This document shows, one piece after another, positions 14,831 through 24,184 of a stretch of 64,000 nucleotides of DNA. Each line of letters opens with the position of its first letter. Position 1 is the stretch's first letter. The translations under genes and the position numbers were made by a program. Source of the DNA: Haloechinothrix_A salitolerans (lineage in GTDB: Bacteria > Actinomycetota > Actinomycetes > Mycobacteriales > Pseudonocardiaceae); the NCBI RefSeq assembly GCF_039544105.1, contig NZ_BAABLA010000115.1; one strand, 5' to 3'. The notes below the pieces were generated by a model. That model had not been told where the DNA came from. It saw nothing but the letters and a program-made list of their open reading frames with translations, and searched no databases.

Positions 14831-17062
14831 CTAGCTGTCCTTCTTCTTCGTGCAGACGATCTCCGGCTTCGGGTTGTAGGTCGCCGTGCGCTCCTCCCTG
14901 CGCACCTCAGCGCCGGTGTCGATGTCGTAGAGGATGCGGGTGTCGGTCACCGTGAACCCGTCGATGCCCCCGGATGGTGTGCAGTCATCCGATTTGACCT
15001 TCTTCGTGCCCGCTTCCTTGATGTTGGTCTTCGGGCCGGTCTTCGACTCGACGCGATAGTGCTTGGTGCCCCAGATCTTCACCGTGACGCTCTCCGGTGT
15101 CCAGAATGTCTGAATCGCGACCCCGGTGGGGGCGTCATTGGTGAACGCGATGTCGATGACGCTCTGCCCGTCGGGGTACATGAACACCGTGGCTTCCCGC
15201 GCCATCGGATAGCGGCTGATGTAGTAGCTGTGCTCCTGATGTCCCGCGTCCTTGAGGCCCGCGAAGTACGCCGCGTTGTAGAGCGTGGTGGCGAACTGCG
15301 AGATCCCGCCACCGACGGCCGAACCGGGCACACCGTTCTCGATGATCCCTGCCTCGACGTAGCCCTCCGCCTTGCCGCGCTTGCCGGTGTAGCCGTTCAG
15401 GCTGAATGTGTCGCCCGGCTTCACGATCGCGCCGTTCACCTCAGCCGCGACGGTGCGGATGTTGATGCCGGAGTCATCGGCGAAACCACCGGTGGTGAAC
15501 TCGCCGATGACCTCCTTGATGCCGAGGTTCTCCGCTTCCTCCGTCGTGGTCTTCGGTTTGGTCTCCTTGTAGAAGGCGGTCAGTGAGCGGTCGTCGGACT
15601 GCTCGATGACGTCGAGGTACGGCTTGAGCGACTTCTTCCAGTTGATCTGGCGGCCCACCTTGCTCGGCTTGACCGTCGGCTCGCCACCCTCGAACACGAT
15701 CTCGGCGTCGCGGCCTTCCTTCTCGGTGCTGGCGAGCTGCGGCTCCAGCGCCTCACGGAGCGTCTTGCGCTTCACCTTCGGCTTGAGCGAACCGTCCTTG
15801 GCGGGCTTGAACTCGAATGCCTTCCCGATCACCTTCGGTGTGAGCACGCCTGTGGCGCCATCGCCTTCCATCGTGATCGGTGCGGATACGGCGGGCTCGG
15901 CCACCTGCTTCAGCGTGGCGCGCACGCCTTCCTCGGTCGTCTTGACCGGCTTGGACGTGACGTCGAGCTGGACGCCGCCGTCGTTCAGCCAGCCGGTCTC
16001 GATCGTCGCGATCGCGGCGTCGACGTCGGTCACCTGTTGCCCCTGCCGAGGCATGACAGCGACCGCATCGACTTCGTCGCCGGAGCCGGTTGGCTCGAAC
16101 TTGATGTCGCCCTCGATCTTGGGGTGGTTCAGCTCGTTCTCCACGAGCCGCGTCACCGTGTTCCGAAGCCGCTCCGGGACGGTCTCGCTGACGATGCCGA
16201 CCTCGGTCGTGCCCCAGAACGAGGTGAGCCTCGCGATGGGGTTCAGCGACGATTCGCCAGCCTGATCCAGCGTGCCTTGCCAGTCGACGGCGAGCCCTGC
16301 CGACGTCGGGTTCAGCTCTGTCTTGACATCGCCCGCGGTGATCTTGATCGGGTCGTCGAACCGAGGCTGCAACTCCTCGCGCAGCTTCTGCTCGGCCGAC
16401 GTGCGGCTCATGCCACCGACATCGACACCGGCGACGGTCACGCCGCGCGGCACGTCGCCCCAGTTGACCAGCAAGTCGGCGAGATAGGTGAGGGCGAGGG
16501 CCGCCATAACCGCGCCCGCGATGAGCAGGGCCTTGCGCCTGCCGGAGCGGCCTTCCTCGTCGCCGGGCCCGGCCTGGTGCGGTGGCGCGACCGGTTCGGT
16601 GAATGCGGTGGTCGCGAACTGGTTCGGGTCGCCGGGGCCGCTGGCGCCCGCTGGCCCGCCGTACGGGCCAGCGGGCGGATACTGCCCTGGCAGCTGGCCC
16701 GCGTAATGCCCCGGCCCGTGCGGTCCGCCAGGACCAGCGGGACCACCGAATCCGGACGGCTCGGGCGGCGGGACCGGCATCGCTCCGACGATGGTCGGCG
16801 CGTCGTCAACCGGCGTGACATGCTGGGTTGGCGGTGTCACCTGCTCGGTCGGTGGCGTGGCCTGCTCCGTCGGCTCCGATCCCACCGGTTGGAAGGCATC
16901 GGTCGCTTGATCCTGGCCCTGCGGGTGTTGCCCCGGCCATGGGCCGTGCTGCTCGGCGCCGACGCCGGGTTGTGCCCCGCTGTCGTCGCCGCTCGTGGTG
17001 TTGTGGTGCTGCTGTGCGTCCCCCGACGACGTCTCAGCCTGCCCCGATGGCTGGCCGCTCAT
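14831..17062 (-). CDS. VanW-family membrane-anchored cell-wall protein
   Basis: The 743-residue protein has a Pro/Gln/Gly-rich cytoplasmic N-terminus (about 1-185). One transmembrane helix (about 187-207, KALLIAGAVMAALALTYLAD) follows, then repeated extracytoplasmic modules resembling the peptidoglycan-binding domains that precede VanW (GVTVAGVDVGGMSRTSAEQK). The VanW domain spans about 530-670 (GINIRTVAAEVNGAIVKPGD, FSLNGYTGKRGKAEGYV, GGGISQFATTLYNAAYFAGL). A short Lys-rich tail ends with KKKDS. VanW proteins are associated with the cell wall, but their biochemical role is unsettled. The ATG at 17062 has an AGGGGAG site. It is convergent with the GSDH gene, 7 bases apart. Confidence 0.85.
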   Translation of the reverse strand: MSGQPSGQAETSSGDAQQHHNTTSGDDSGAQPGVGAEQHGPWPGQHPQGQDQATDAFQPVGSEPTEQATPPTEQVTPPTQHVTPVDDAPTIVGAMPVPPPEPSGFGGPAGPGGPHGPGHYAGQLPGQYPPAGPYGGPAGASGPGDPNQFATTAFTEPVAPPHQAGPGDEEGRSGRRKALLIAGAVMAALALTYLADLLVNWGDVPRGVTVAGVDVGGMSRTSAEQKLREELQPRFDDPIKITAGDVKTELNPTSAGLAVDWQGTLDQAGESSLNPIARLTSFWGTTEVGIVSETVPERLRNTVTRLVENELNHPKIEGDIKFEPTGSGDEVDAVAVMPRQGQQVTDVDAAIATIETGWLNDGGVQLDVTSKPVKTTEEGVRATLKQVAEPAVSAPITMEGDGATGVLTPKVIGKAFEFKPAKDGSLKPKVKRKTLREALEPQLASTEKEGRDAEIVFEGGEPTVKPSKVGRQINWKKSLKPYLDVIEQSDDRSLTAFYKETKPKTTTEEAENLGIKEVIGEFTTGGFADDSGINIRTVAAEVNGAIVKPGDTFSLNGYTGKRGKAEGYVEAGIIENGVPGSAVGGGISQFATTLYNAAYFAGLKDAGHQEHSYYISRYPMAREATVFMYPDGQSVIDIAFTNDAPTGVAIQTFWTPESVTVKIWGTKHYRVESKTGPKTNIKEAGTKKVKSDDCTPSGGIDGFTVTDTRILYDIDTGAEVRREERTATYNPKPEIVCTKKKDS

Positions 17063-17128
17063 GCTCCCCTTATCCGAATCCCATGCCGGCCAGTAGTGCT
17101 CCTCATCGGCCGCCGAAACCTCCCGGCC

Positions 17129-17491
17129 TTACAAGTACAACCCCGTACCGTGCTCAGTACGTTCACTCGCGATCGCATGGATGTCGCGTTCCCGCATGAC
17201 CAGGTAAGACTTACCTTTGATCTCCACTTCGAGCTGGTCCTCCGGGTTGAAAAGCACCCGGTCGTTGACCTTCACATTGCGGACATTATTGCCCACGCCA
17301 AGCACGTCCCCCCAAATCAGCCGGCGAGCGACCTCCGCCGTCGCCGGTATCACGATGCCGCCGCTGCTGCGTCGCTCGCCGTCGTCGGCCGTCACCCGCA
17401 CCAACACACGATCGTGTAGCAGCTGGATCTCCAGCTTGTGGTCGTCAGACGCCAGTCCAGGTTCAGACACGGCGGCAATGGTACTGGTCAT
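17129..17491 (-). CDS. Orphan GroES/Cpn10-like co-chaperonin
   Basis: The 120-residue product matches the Cpn10 fold: IQLLHDRVLVRVTADDGERR, the SSGGIVIPATAEVARR segment where the mobile loop lies, GDVLGVGNNVRNVKVNDRVL and SYLVMRERDIHAIASE. It is longer than GroES (about 97-100) through an N-terminal extension of about 20 residues. No groEL gene is in the window. The mobile-loop Ile-Val-Ile/Leu tripeptide that contacts GroEL is recognisable as GIVIP. It may serve a chaperonin elsewhere or have another role. It precedes the VanW gene on the same strand by 66 bases. Confidence 0.75.
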   Translation of the reverse strand: MTSTIAAVSEPGLASDDHKLEIQLLHDRVLVRVTADDGERRSSGGIVIPATAEVARRLIWGDVLGVGNNVRNVKVNDRVLFNPEDQLEVEIKGKSYLVMRERDIHAIASERTEHGTGLYL

Positions 17492-17516
17492 CGCCGAGGC
17501 GACGTCGTAGTGGCCA

Positions 17517-19910
17517 CTATTGCCGCCTGAGGGTCCTGGTCAGGCCAGCGGCGACGGTGGTGGCCAAGATCCAACCCGTCGCGGTGAACCCGGTGGCGAC
17601 CCACTTGTCGACGCCACCGGTGTGCCACCTGCCCTTGTTACCGAAGTCCACGATCGGCACCAGCAGGTCGACGGTGTAGAGCACGGGATTCCACTCCAGC
17701 CCGGTGTCGTCGGCGTTGACGAGACATCTCGGGCCGCTCACCGTGTAGCGCGGGTCGTGCACGCAGGGATCGGGCAGCAGCCCGAACCACAGGCTGCCAG
17801 CCACCAGGAGCAGCATCAGCCAACCGAGCGCCCGGATCGGCCGGTAGCCGTAGCCGACGACGGCGCGCTGGAGCCAGCTCCATAGCCACACGCCAGGCCC
17901 CATCGGGCCCGCGCCTTTGCGCAACGCGTCGTAGCGGTACTGCTGCTTGCGCATCAGCACAAGCGAGGCGTGCTCCTCGTTGCCGCTGGCGCGCAGCATG
18001 GCGGCGAGCTGATCGTATGGGCCAGGCCGGTAGCGGCGCATCGCGTGGCGCAGCAGCGCGATCCGCTTCTGAACATGGTCGTCGCGCTCGAGGTCGATCG
18101 GTGTGTGCAACGCGTCGTAGCGAAACTCCTCCAACTCGAGTCCCCCGCTCGCCCGCCACAGCGCCTCGTTGTCGTCCAGCGTCGCGCAGTGCGCTCTGCG
18201 CAGGATCACCGAGCCAACCGGCGGCTGATGCGGGGTGAGTACGAACTCATCCGCCACGACGTCGCTGGCATCAAGCGCGACACCGCGCACAAGGCCGCGG
18301 CCGTCGATTCCGGTCGCGCCTGAGCGCCGAGTCTCGGGCACGGAGTGCAGCTCGGCGCCAGCGAAGCTGATCCTGCGGCCCACCTTCGCGCCGTCAAGCG
18401 TGACACCTCCCGCTGCCGTGAACGGTTTCGCGCCGTGGGCGGTGCAGACCAGGTCCCTGCCGACCGAGGCCGCCCGCAGGTCGACCGAGTAGCTCCTGGT
18501 GGTGCGCATCGTCGGTGAGGTCAGCTCAGCCCCGAACAGCTCGATGGACCCGCCGACCTGAAGGCCCTGGAGCTGTACCGTGCCGTCGATGGCGGTGTCG
18601 GAGAGCTGGACGTTGCCGGACACGTGGGAGCGGCGTGCGGAGAAGACATCCCTGCCCGCGTGCGAGAACGTGGCGTAGCGGGCGAGCAGGTTGCCGCCCA
18701 CGGTGATGTCGGCCAGCCGCAGCTGTCCTTCCGTTACCAGCCGCGTCGCTTGGATGTCGCCGCTGATCTCGGTGCCGTCGATGTGGATCGCCCTGTCGTA
18801 CTGCGGCACCTGCTGCTCACGGCGTCGCACCGCGATCTCGGCGTTGGCGAGCCGCAGCGAGCCGCCGATCACCGCGTTGATCATGCGCACGGTGCCATCG
18901 GAGCGGAAGCCGTCGCCGCAGATCAGGTTGCCGTCGAGCCGCATCCTGTCCGCGACAAGCGACGGCCACGGGTCGATCGATGGGTCCCCGGTGTGCATGG
19001 CATCGCGCCATTCCTCGATCGCGACGTCGCCGCCGGGATTGACGATCAGCCGCGCGCCCCGCATGACCAGATCGCCGTCGATGTGGGCGCTCTGCACCGA
19101 CACCATGCCCCGCGCGGAGAACCGCTGCTGGGTGTTGCCGATGCCGCGTTTGCCGTTCTCCGTCTCGCACAGCATGCTGCCACCGATGTGCGCACCCATC
19201 GCGTTGAGCGCGAGCCCGCGCGGGTTGTGCAGCCTAGCGCCGGAGAGGTTCACGTTGCCGCCGGTACGCAGGCCGGGCAGTCGAACCTCGCCGTTGGTGT
19301 GCAGCCGGTAGGCGAGTAGCGCGCCGGACACCGAGAGCCGATCGGCCTGAATCGCCTTGCCCTCGCGGTAGTCGATACTGCTCTTGCTCAGTACGACCGA
19401 GCCCTCGACGACGGCGTCGGTGAGCACAACGGCGGCGTTCGGCATGCCCGGCTCCTTGCGGGAACCGAGCGCGAGGCTCGTCTGCGGCTCGCCGGTCGTG
19501 GCCGGTGTCAGCTCGACCTGGCTGCGCAGCAACCGGACGTCGTTCTTGCACTCCAGGTTGCGTGCCTTCAGCCCAGGCAGCCAGCAGCTGAGAAACGCCA
19601 GTCCGAGCAGCCTGGACTCGCGGACATCCGGTTGCTGCTCGAAACGGCAGTTCTCGAACCGCAGCAGGAAGTCGAGATCGGCCCCTCGTAGGTCGAGCAC
19701 ACCCGTGATGTAGCTGTCCTTGACGTGAAACGTCGGCGAGTTCGTCGCCGCGGCGCGCCTGCGCCACAGGCCACCCGACTCCGGCTCGACGAGCTGTTTG
19801 ACCAGTTCGGCCGCTTTGACCTCGTACCGAAGGTCGGGACCGACCTTGGCGTCGAAGGTCTCGGCGGCCTGCTGGCCGTCGTCGGGCTGGGCGATGTTCT
19901 CCCCAGGCAT
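17517..19910 (-). CDS. Large repeat (predicted beta-helix) protein with membrane-spanning C-terminus
   Basis: The 797-residue protein is built of repeats spaced about 20-25 residues, such as TEISGDIQATRLVTEGQLRL, ADITVGGNLLARYATFSHAG, SHVSGNVQLSDTAIDGTVQL and LQVGGSIELFGAELTS. This suggests a right-handed beta-helix of the pentapeptide/bactofilin style. The C-terminal 130 residues hold at least three hydrophobic helices with GYGYRPIRALGWLMLLLVAG and WNPVLYTVDLLVPIVDFGN. Relatives in actinomycetes are often labelled membrane-associated oxidoreductase, but no cofactor motif is visible, so that name looks unfounded. It is probably a membrane-anchored scaffold. ATG 19910 was preferred over the adjacent TTG. 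Confidence 0.65.
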   Translation of the reverse strand: MPGENIAQPDDGQQAAETFDAKVGPDLRYEVKAAELVKQLVEPESGGLWRRRAAATNSPTFHVKDSYITGVLDLRGADLDFLLRFENCRFEQQPDVRESRLLGLAFLSCWLPGLKARNLECKNDVRLLRSQVELTPATTGEPQTSLALGSRKEPGMPNAAVVLTDAVVEGSVVLSKSSIDYREGKAIQADRLSVSGALLAYRLHTNGEVRLPGLRTGGNVNLSGARLHNPRGLALNAMGAHIGGSMLCETENGKRGIGNTQQRFSARGMVSVQSAHIDGDLVMRGARLIVNPGGDVAIEEWRDAMHTGDPSIDPWPSLVADRMRLDGNLICGDGFRSDGTVRMINAVIGGSLRLANAEIAVRRREQQVPQYDRAIHIDGTEISGDIQATRLVTEGQLRLADITVGGNLLARYATFSHAGRDVFSARRSHVSGNVQLSDTAIDGTVQLQGLQVGGSIELFGAELTSPTMRTTRSYSVDLRAASVGRDLVCTAHGAKPFTAAGGVTLDGAKVGRRISFAGAELHSVPETRRSGATGIDGRGLVRGVALDASDVVADEFVLTPHQPPVGSVILRRAHCATLDDNEALWRASGGLELEEFRYDALHTPIDLERDDHVQKRIALLRHAMRRYRPGPYDQLAAMLRASGNEEHASLVLMRKQQYRYDALRKGAGPMGPGVWLWSWLQRAVVGYGYRPIRALGWLMLLLVAGSLWFGLLPDPCVHDPRYTVSGPRCLVNADDTGLEWNPVLYTVDLLVPIVDFGNKGRWHTGGVDKWVATGFTATGWILATTVAAGLTRTLRRQ

Positions 19911-20026
19911 CAACGCGCCCCCTCGTTATGCGTGTGGCGATCCCCATTCCCGCTTCCCCAGCCAATCGTCTTGCGAGTATGCGGCGCAATCCGCTACTGG
20001 TGTGCCGCTATGGCAAACGCCGTCCC

Positions 20027-20791
20027 CTACGGCGAGGCCGCTTCCTCGACGTGGGTCGGGTTGAGCACCCGGTGCAGGAACGACTTGGTCCGCTCGTGCC
20101 GTGGGCTGCCGATCACCTGGGCAGGTGGTCCCTGCTCAACGACGACGCCCTCGTCCATGAACAACACGGTGTCCGCTACTTCCCGCGCGAACTGCATCTC
20201 GTGCGTGACGACGAGCATCGTCATGCCCTCGTCGGCCAGCTGGCGCATCACGGTGAGCACGTCGCCGACAAGCTCGGGGTCGAGTGCCGACGTCGGCTCG
20301 TCGAACAGCATCACGTCAGGGTCCATCGACAACGCGCGCGCGATCGCGACACGCTGCTGCTGGCCACCGGAGAGCTGCGCGGGGTACTGCTCGGCCTTCT
20401 CCGCGACGCCCACCTTCTCCAGGTTGCGCATGCCGACCTTGGCGGCCTCCGCCTTGGAGCGCTTCAGCACCCGCCGCTGGGCGATCGTCACGTTGTCAAG
20501 CACGGACATGTGTCCGAACAGGTTGAACTGCTGGAACACCATGCCGAGCTTGCGGCGGGCGGCGTCGATGTCGACGTCGATGTCCGTCAGCTCGGTGCCG
20601 CTGACGAACACCTGTCCCGCCGTCGGTTGTTCGAGCAGGTTCACGCAGCGCAGCAGCGTCGACTTGCCTGACCCCGACGGTCCGATGATGCAGATCACCT
20701 GGCCCTGCTCGACGGTGACGTCGATGCCCTTGAGCACCTCGAGGTCACCGAACGACTTGTGCAGCCCGGTGACCTGGACGGCATGGGTCAT
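20027..20791 (-). CDS. Polar amino acid ABC transporter ATP-binding protein
   Basis: The 254-residue ATPase has Walker A IGPSGSGKSTLLRCVNLLEQ, the Q-loop in LGMVFQQFNLFGHMSVLDNV, the signature LSGGQQQRVAIARAL and Walker B DPDVMLFDEPTSALDPE, with the switch His in LVVTHEMQFAREVAD. This is the GlnQ/HisP/GltL type that energises polar amino acid uptake. Its ATG overlaps the permease stop (TGATG), so the two are translationally coupled. It is the last gene of the binding protein-permease-ATPase operon. Confidence 0.92.
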   Translation of the reverse strand: MTHAVQVTGLHKSFGDLEVLKGIDVTVEQGQVICIIGPSGSGKSTLLRCVNLLEQPTAGQVFVSGTELTDIDVDIDAARRKLGMVFQQFNLFGHMSVLDNVTIAQRRVLKRSKAEAAKVGMRNLEKVGVAEKAEQYPAQLSGGQQQRVAIARALSMDPDVMLFDEPTSALDPELVGDVLTVMRQLADEGMTMLVVTHEMQFAREVADTVLFMDEGVVVEQGPPAQVIGSPRHERTKSFLHRVLNPTHVEEAASP

Positions 20792-21633
20792 CACACCCGC
20801 CCCCTCTTCTGCTTCGCTTCCAGCTTGCGGACGAGGTAGCCGAGCGGCACCGTCAGGCACAGGTAGAGCAGGCCCGCCACGATCAGCGGCGTCGAGTTCC
20901 CGGTTCGCGTAGACAGCGACTCGCCGAACTTGAACAATTCGTAGCCGGACAGCGTGAAGCCGATGACGAACACCAGCGAGGAATCCTTGAACAGCAGGAT
21001 CAGCTCGTTCGTCAGCGGCGGGATCACGATCCGGATCGCCTGCGGAACGATGACAGTGAACATCGCCCTGCCCTGCGACATGCCCAGCGACCGGGCCGCC
21101 TCCGTCTGCCCCTTCGGGACCGCCTCGATGCCAGCCCGGAACGTCTCGGCGAGGTAGGCCGCGCTGACAAGGCCGAGCGCGAGCGCGACGGTGCCATAGG
21201 GGTCGTACGGCATCTCGTAGTCCTGGAACGCGATCGGCACGCCGAAGCCGAGGATCATGAAAACCACGATCGCGGGCAGACCGCGGAAGATCTCGATGTA
21301 GGCGAGTGCGATCGCCCGGTACGGCAGGACGTCCGACAGCCGCATCAGCGCGACGACGAGGCCGAGGAAGAATCCGAGTATGTAGCCGGACAGCGTGTAG
21401 ATGATGGTGTTCTTCAGCCCGACGGCGAGGATGTCGGGGAAGGCCTTCCGCGCCTCGTCGAGATTGAAGAACGCGTGCTGAATGGCGGCCCAGTCAGCGA
21501 CGAACGCGAGCGTGACGATGACGACGAGGAACACCGCGTACTGGATCGCCAGGCTGATTTTTTTGCGTTTACGTGGGCTGAGGCGGGCCCGCGGTGCGGG
21601 TCCCGCCTCAGTGACGGTCGTGTCGGTCGTCAT
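20791..21633 (-). CDS. Polar amino acid ABC transporter permease
   Basis: The 280-residue membrane protein has five or six helices and the HisM/GlnP-family permease pattern YIEIFRGLPAIVVFMILGFG. The EAA loop is AETFRAGIEAVPKGQTEAAR, ending SLGMSQGRAMFTVIVPQAIR, where the ATPase docks. The N-terminus is cytoplasmic and basic (SPRKRKKISLAIQY). A single permease gene suggests a homodimeric importer. It lies 6 bases downstream of the binding-protein gene. Confidence 0.92.
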   Translation of the reverse strand: MTTDTTVTEAGPAPRARLSPRKRKKISLAIQYAVFLVVIVTLAFVADWAAIQHAFFNLDEARKAFPDILAVGLKNTIIYTLSGYILGFFLGLVVALMRLSDVLPYRAIALAYIEIFRGLPAIVVFMILGFGVPIAFQDYEMPYDPYGTVALALGLVSAAYLAETFRAGIEAVPKGQTEAARSLGMSQGRAMFTVIVPQAIRIVIPPLTNELILLFKDSSLVFVIGFTLSGYELFKFGESLSTRTGNSTPLIVAGLLYLCLTVPLGYLVRKLEAKQKRGRV

Positions 21634-21639
21634 TGGTGA

Positions 21640-22497
21640 TTAGGAGCCACTCTCGGTACCCGTCGGCGTCTTCTCGGGTGCCTCACCGATCCACTTCTCG
21701 TAGGACTCGGCCCAGCTGCCATCCTCGAACGCCTGCTTGAGCGACTCGTTGAGCTGGTCGAGTAGCTCGGTGTTGCCCTTCTTCACCGCGTAGCCGTACT
21801 GGTCACCGGTGTCGACCTTGTCGACGACCTCCCAGTCCGCCGCGATGTCTTCCTTGTTCTTCAGCCAGTCGAGCACGGTCGGCAGGTCCTGCAGCACGAC
21901 GTCGACCTTGCCCGCCTGCATCGCCTGCACCTGCAACCCCGCGTGGCGGAAGACCTGTGGCTTGAAGCCCTCGGACGTCGCGTAGTCGAGGCTGGTCGTG
22001 TCAGCCTGCACCCCGAGCGTGAGGTTCTGCGACTCGACGTCGTCGAGGCCCGTGACATCCGAGCCCTGCTTCGCCACGACGGCGAGGGTCTCGTCGAAGT
22101 ACGGCACGCTGAAGCCGAGGTTCTCCTTGCGCTCCTCGGTGATCGTCATGCCGGCCGCCGCGATGTCGCACTTGCCCGCGTTGAGCGCGGCGCCGTTCTT
22201 GATCTGCGCGAAGTCGACGTCGATGATCTCCTGCTCGACGCCGAGGTCCTGAGCGACGATGTCGATCATGTCGACGTCGAATCCGACGATCTCGCCGCTG
22301 TCATCCTGTTCCTGGAACGGCGGGTAGGGCAGGCTGGTGCATGTGGTCAGCGTGCCGTCGTTGACCAGCTCGACGCCGCTGCCGTTGCCTTCCGCCGTGT
22401 CGCCACTGTCATCACCGCCGCCACACGCTGCCGTCGTGAGTGCGAGCGCAGCCGCGGGAAGTAGGGCAAGCCTTGTGAGCTTGGATCGACGTGCCAC
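21640..22497 (-). CDS. Polar amino acid ABC transporter substrate-binding lipoprotein
   Basis: From GTG 22497 (site GGAGAGACATC) the 285-residue protein starts MARRSKLTRLALLPAAALAL and has a lipobox TTAAC, so it is a membrane-anchored lipoprotein. The mature part is a family 3 solute-binding protein: TTCTSLPYPPFQEQDDSGEI, VGFDVDMIDIVAQDLGVE, DIAAAGMTITEERKENLGFS and VQAMQAGKVDVVLQDLPTVL. The ligand is probably a polar amino acid such as glutamate or glutamine. The frame stays open another 84 codons upstream, but that part lacks any domain and the lipoprotein signal fixes the start. Confidence 0.9.
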   Translation of the reverse strand: MARRSKLTRLALLPAAALALTTAACGGGDDSGDTAEGNGSGVELVNDGTLTTCTSLPYPPFQEQDDSGEIVGFDVDMIDIVAQDLGVEQEIIDVDFAQIKNGAALNAGKCDIAAAGMTITEERKENLGFSVPYFDETLAVVAKQGSDVTGLDDVESQNLTLGVQADTTSLDYATSEGFKPQVFRHAGLQVQAMQAGKVDVVLQDLPTVLDWLKNKEDIAADWEVVDKVDTGDQYGYAVKKGNTELLDQLNESLKQAFEDGSWAESYEKWIGEAPEKTPTGTESGS

Positions 22498-22576
22498 GAT
22501 GTCTCTCCGTCTCTGGTGGTATCCGATCGAGTGATCGCATCCTGCCACCTGTCTCAGCTGGCGAGAAGCCCAGGGT

Positions 22577-22591
22577 CGTGCTTGAAGCACG
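22577..22591. promoter_or_regulatory. Odd palindrome CGTGCTT-G-AAGCACG upstream of the amino acid ABC operon
   Basis: This 7-bp-arm dyad lies about 80 bases upstream of the binding-protein start and about 135 bases after the M20 peptidase stop. It can be extended imperfectly by GGGTCG/CGACCC. It could be an operator of the uptake operon or the peptidase terminator. Confidence 0.35.
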
Positions 22592-22726
22592 CGACGACCC
22601 ACTTCGTAACCTTGACGTGACCCGTTAGCAGCCGTTCGGGCGCGCAGGACTGTGAGGCATTGTGGTCGTTCAAACAGCCACAACGACTCACGTTCCATGA
22701 GCGCCGAGATTTCTGGAGCCCGGCAC

Positions 22727-24184
22727 CTACGCGCGGGCGTGTGCGTCAAGCAGATGCGCCACCGCGGCCGTCACGCGCTGGGCGTGCGGGATGTGCAGCC
22801 ACTCGTCAGGGACGTGGGCGTTGGAGTCCGGGCCGAGCGCGCCGGTGACCAGGAACTGCGCGTCCGGGTACTTCTCGCCGAGCAGCCCCATGAACGGGAT
22901 CGACCCGCCGAGGCCTGCCCCGCGCCACGGCGCGTCGAAGATGTCCTTGCTCACCGCGTTCAGCCCCCGCTTCAGCCAGGGCGCGAGGTCGGGGGCGTTC
23001 CAGCCGTTCGCGTGTTCCATGTCGGTCAGTTCGACCTTCGCGTTGTACGGGACGTCGGTGGTCAGCGCCCGCTCGATGGCCGCGACGGCCTCCGCCGCGT
23101 CCGCCGTCGGCGGCAGCCGGAAGCTCAGCGCCAGCGTCGTCGACGTCCTGAGCACGTTGCCCGCGTTCTCCGGCGTGGGCATGCCGTCCGCACCGATCAC
23201 CGACATCGTCGGCCGCCAGCTCGTGTTCAGCAGCAGCTCCACCTCGTCGTCGGACATCGGCCGCACGCCAGGGGCGAGCGGGAAGCTGTCACGTACCGAG
23301 CCAGGAGCGGACGCCACGGTCTCCTCCGCCTCGCGACACCGGTTCTCGGGGATCGACACCGACAGCTCAGGCAGCAGGATCGAGCCGGTGTCGGCGTCCT
23401 CGATGCGGTCGAGCAGCGTGCGCAGCACCCGGAACGAGCTGGGCACCGCGCCGCTGGCCATGCCGGAGTGCTGCGCCGTCTCCAGCACGGTGACCGTCAC
23501 GCACACTTGCGCCAGTCCGCGCAGGCTTGTGGTCAGCCACAGTCGTTCGTAGTCGTTGCCGCCGGAGTCGAGGCAGACGACGAACGTGACGTCGCCAAGT
23601 CGCCGCTCAAGGTGTTCCAGGTAGGCGGGCAGGTCGGGGCTGCCGGACTCCTCGCCGGTCTCCAGCAGCACGATCGCGCGGGCGTGCTCACCACCGTTCT
23701 CCCGCACCGCCTCGATCGCCGCGGTCGCCGCGTATCCCGCGTAGCCGTCGTCGACCGCGCCCCTGCCGTAGAGCCGGTCGCCGCGCTGAACCGGCTGCCA
23801 CGGGCCAAGGCCGTCGGCCCACCCACCGAGCGGCGGCTGCTTGTCGAGGTGGCCGTAGAGCAGCACGGTTCCGTTGTCCACGCCGCCCCGCGTTGACGGC
23901 ACGTCGAGCAGCAGCACGGGGGAGCGACCAGGCAACTGGACGACGTCGATCTCGGCGCCGGGGATCTCTCTTTCCGCGAGCCAGGACTTGACGTGCTCGA
24001 TGGCTCTGGCGAGCGCGCCGGTCCGCTCCCAGTCCGGGTCGAATCCCGGTGACAGCGCTGGAATTTCGATCAGCCCGCTGAGGCTCGGCAGGATGTCGTC
24101 CTGCCATGTCCGGTTTACCGTCGAGGTCACTGCTGCTGCGTCCACGGCGGAGATGATGCCACCGCTCGTCCGGCTGGACGACAC
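22727..24184 (-). CDS. M20-family dipeptidase / metallopeptidase
   Basis: The 485-residue enzyme has the M20 zinc-site layout. VLLYGHLDKQPPLGGW holds the first His and the catalytic Asp, YGRGAVDDGYAGYAATAAIE the bridging Asp, IVLLETGEESGSPDLPAYLE the catalytic Glu pair, and FVVCLDSGGNDYERLW a further metal ligand. A dimerisation lid domain lies between about 215 and 370. It is probably a cytosolic carnosinase/PepV-like dipeptidase releasing amino acids. It lies directly upstream of the amino acid ABC importer on the same strand, though a 229-base gap with a dyad suggests a separate promoter for that operon. Confidence 0.85.
   Translation of the reverse strand: MSSSRTSGGIISAVDAAAVTSTVNRTWQDDILPSLSGLIEIPALSPGFDPDWERTGALARAIEHVKSWLAEREIPGAEIDVVQLPGRSPVLLLDVPSTRGGVDNGTVLLYGHLDKQPPLGGWADGLGPWQPVQRGDRLYGRGAVDDGYAGYAATAAIEAVRENGGEHARAIVLLETGEESGSPDLPAYLEHLERRLGDVTFVVCLDSGGNDYERLWLTTSLRGLAQVCVTVTVLETAQHSGMASGAVPSSFRVLRTLLDRIEDADTGSILLPELSVSIPENRCREAEETVASAPGSVRDSFPLAPGVRPMSDDEVELLLNTSWRPTMSVIGADGMPTPENAGNVLRTSTTLALSFRLPPTADAAEAVAAIERALTTDVPYNAKVELTDMEHANGWNAPDLAPWLKRGLNAVSKDIFDAPWRGAGLGGSIPFMGLLGEKYPDAQFLVTGALGPDSNAHVPDEWLHIPHAQRVTAAVAHLLDAHARA

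Noticed and set aside
19966..19979. CGTCT-TGCG-AGTAT downstream of the amino acid ABC operon
   Set aside because: The right arm partly fits the operator pattern, but the left arm does not and it is not at a promoter of a lipid gene.
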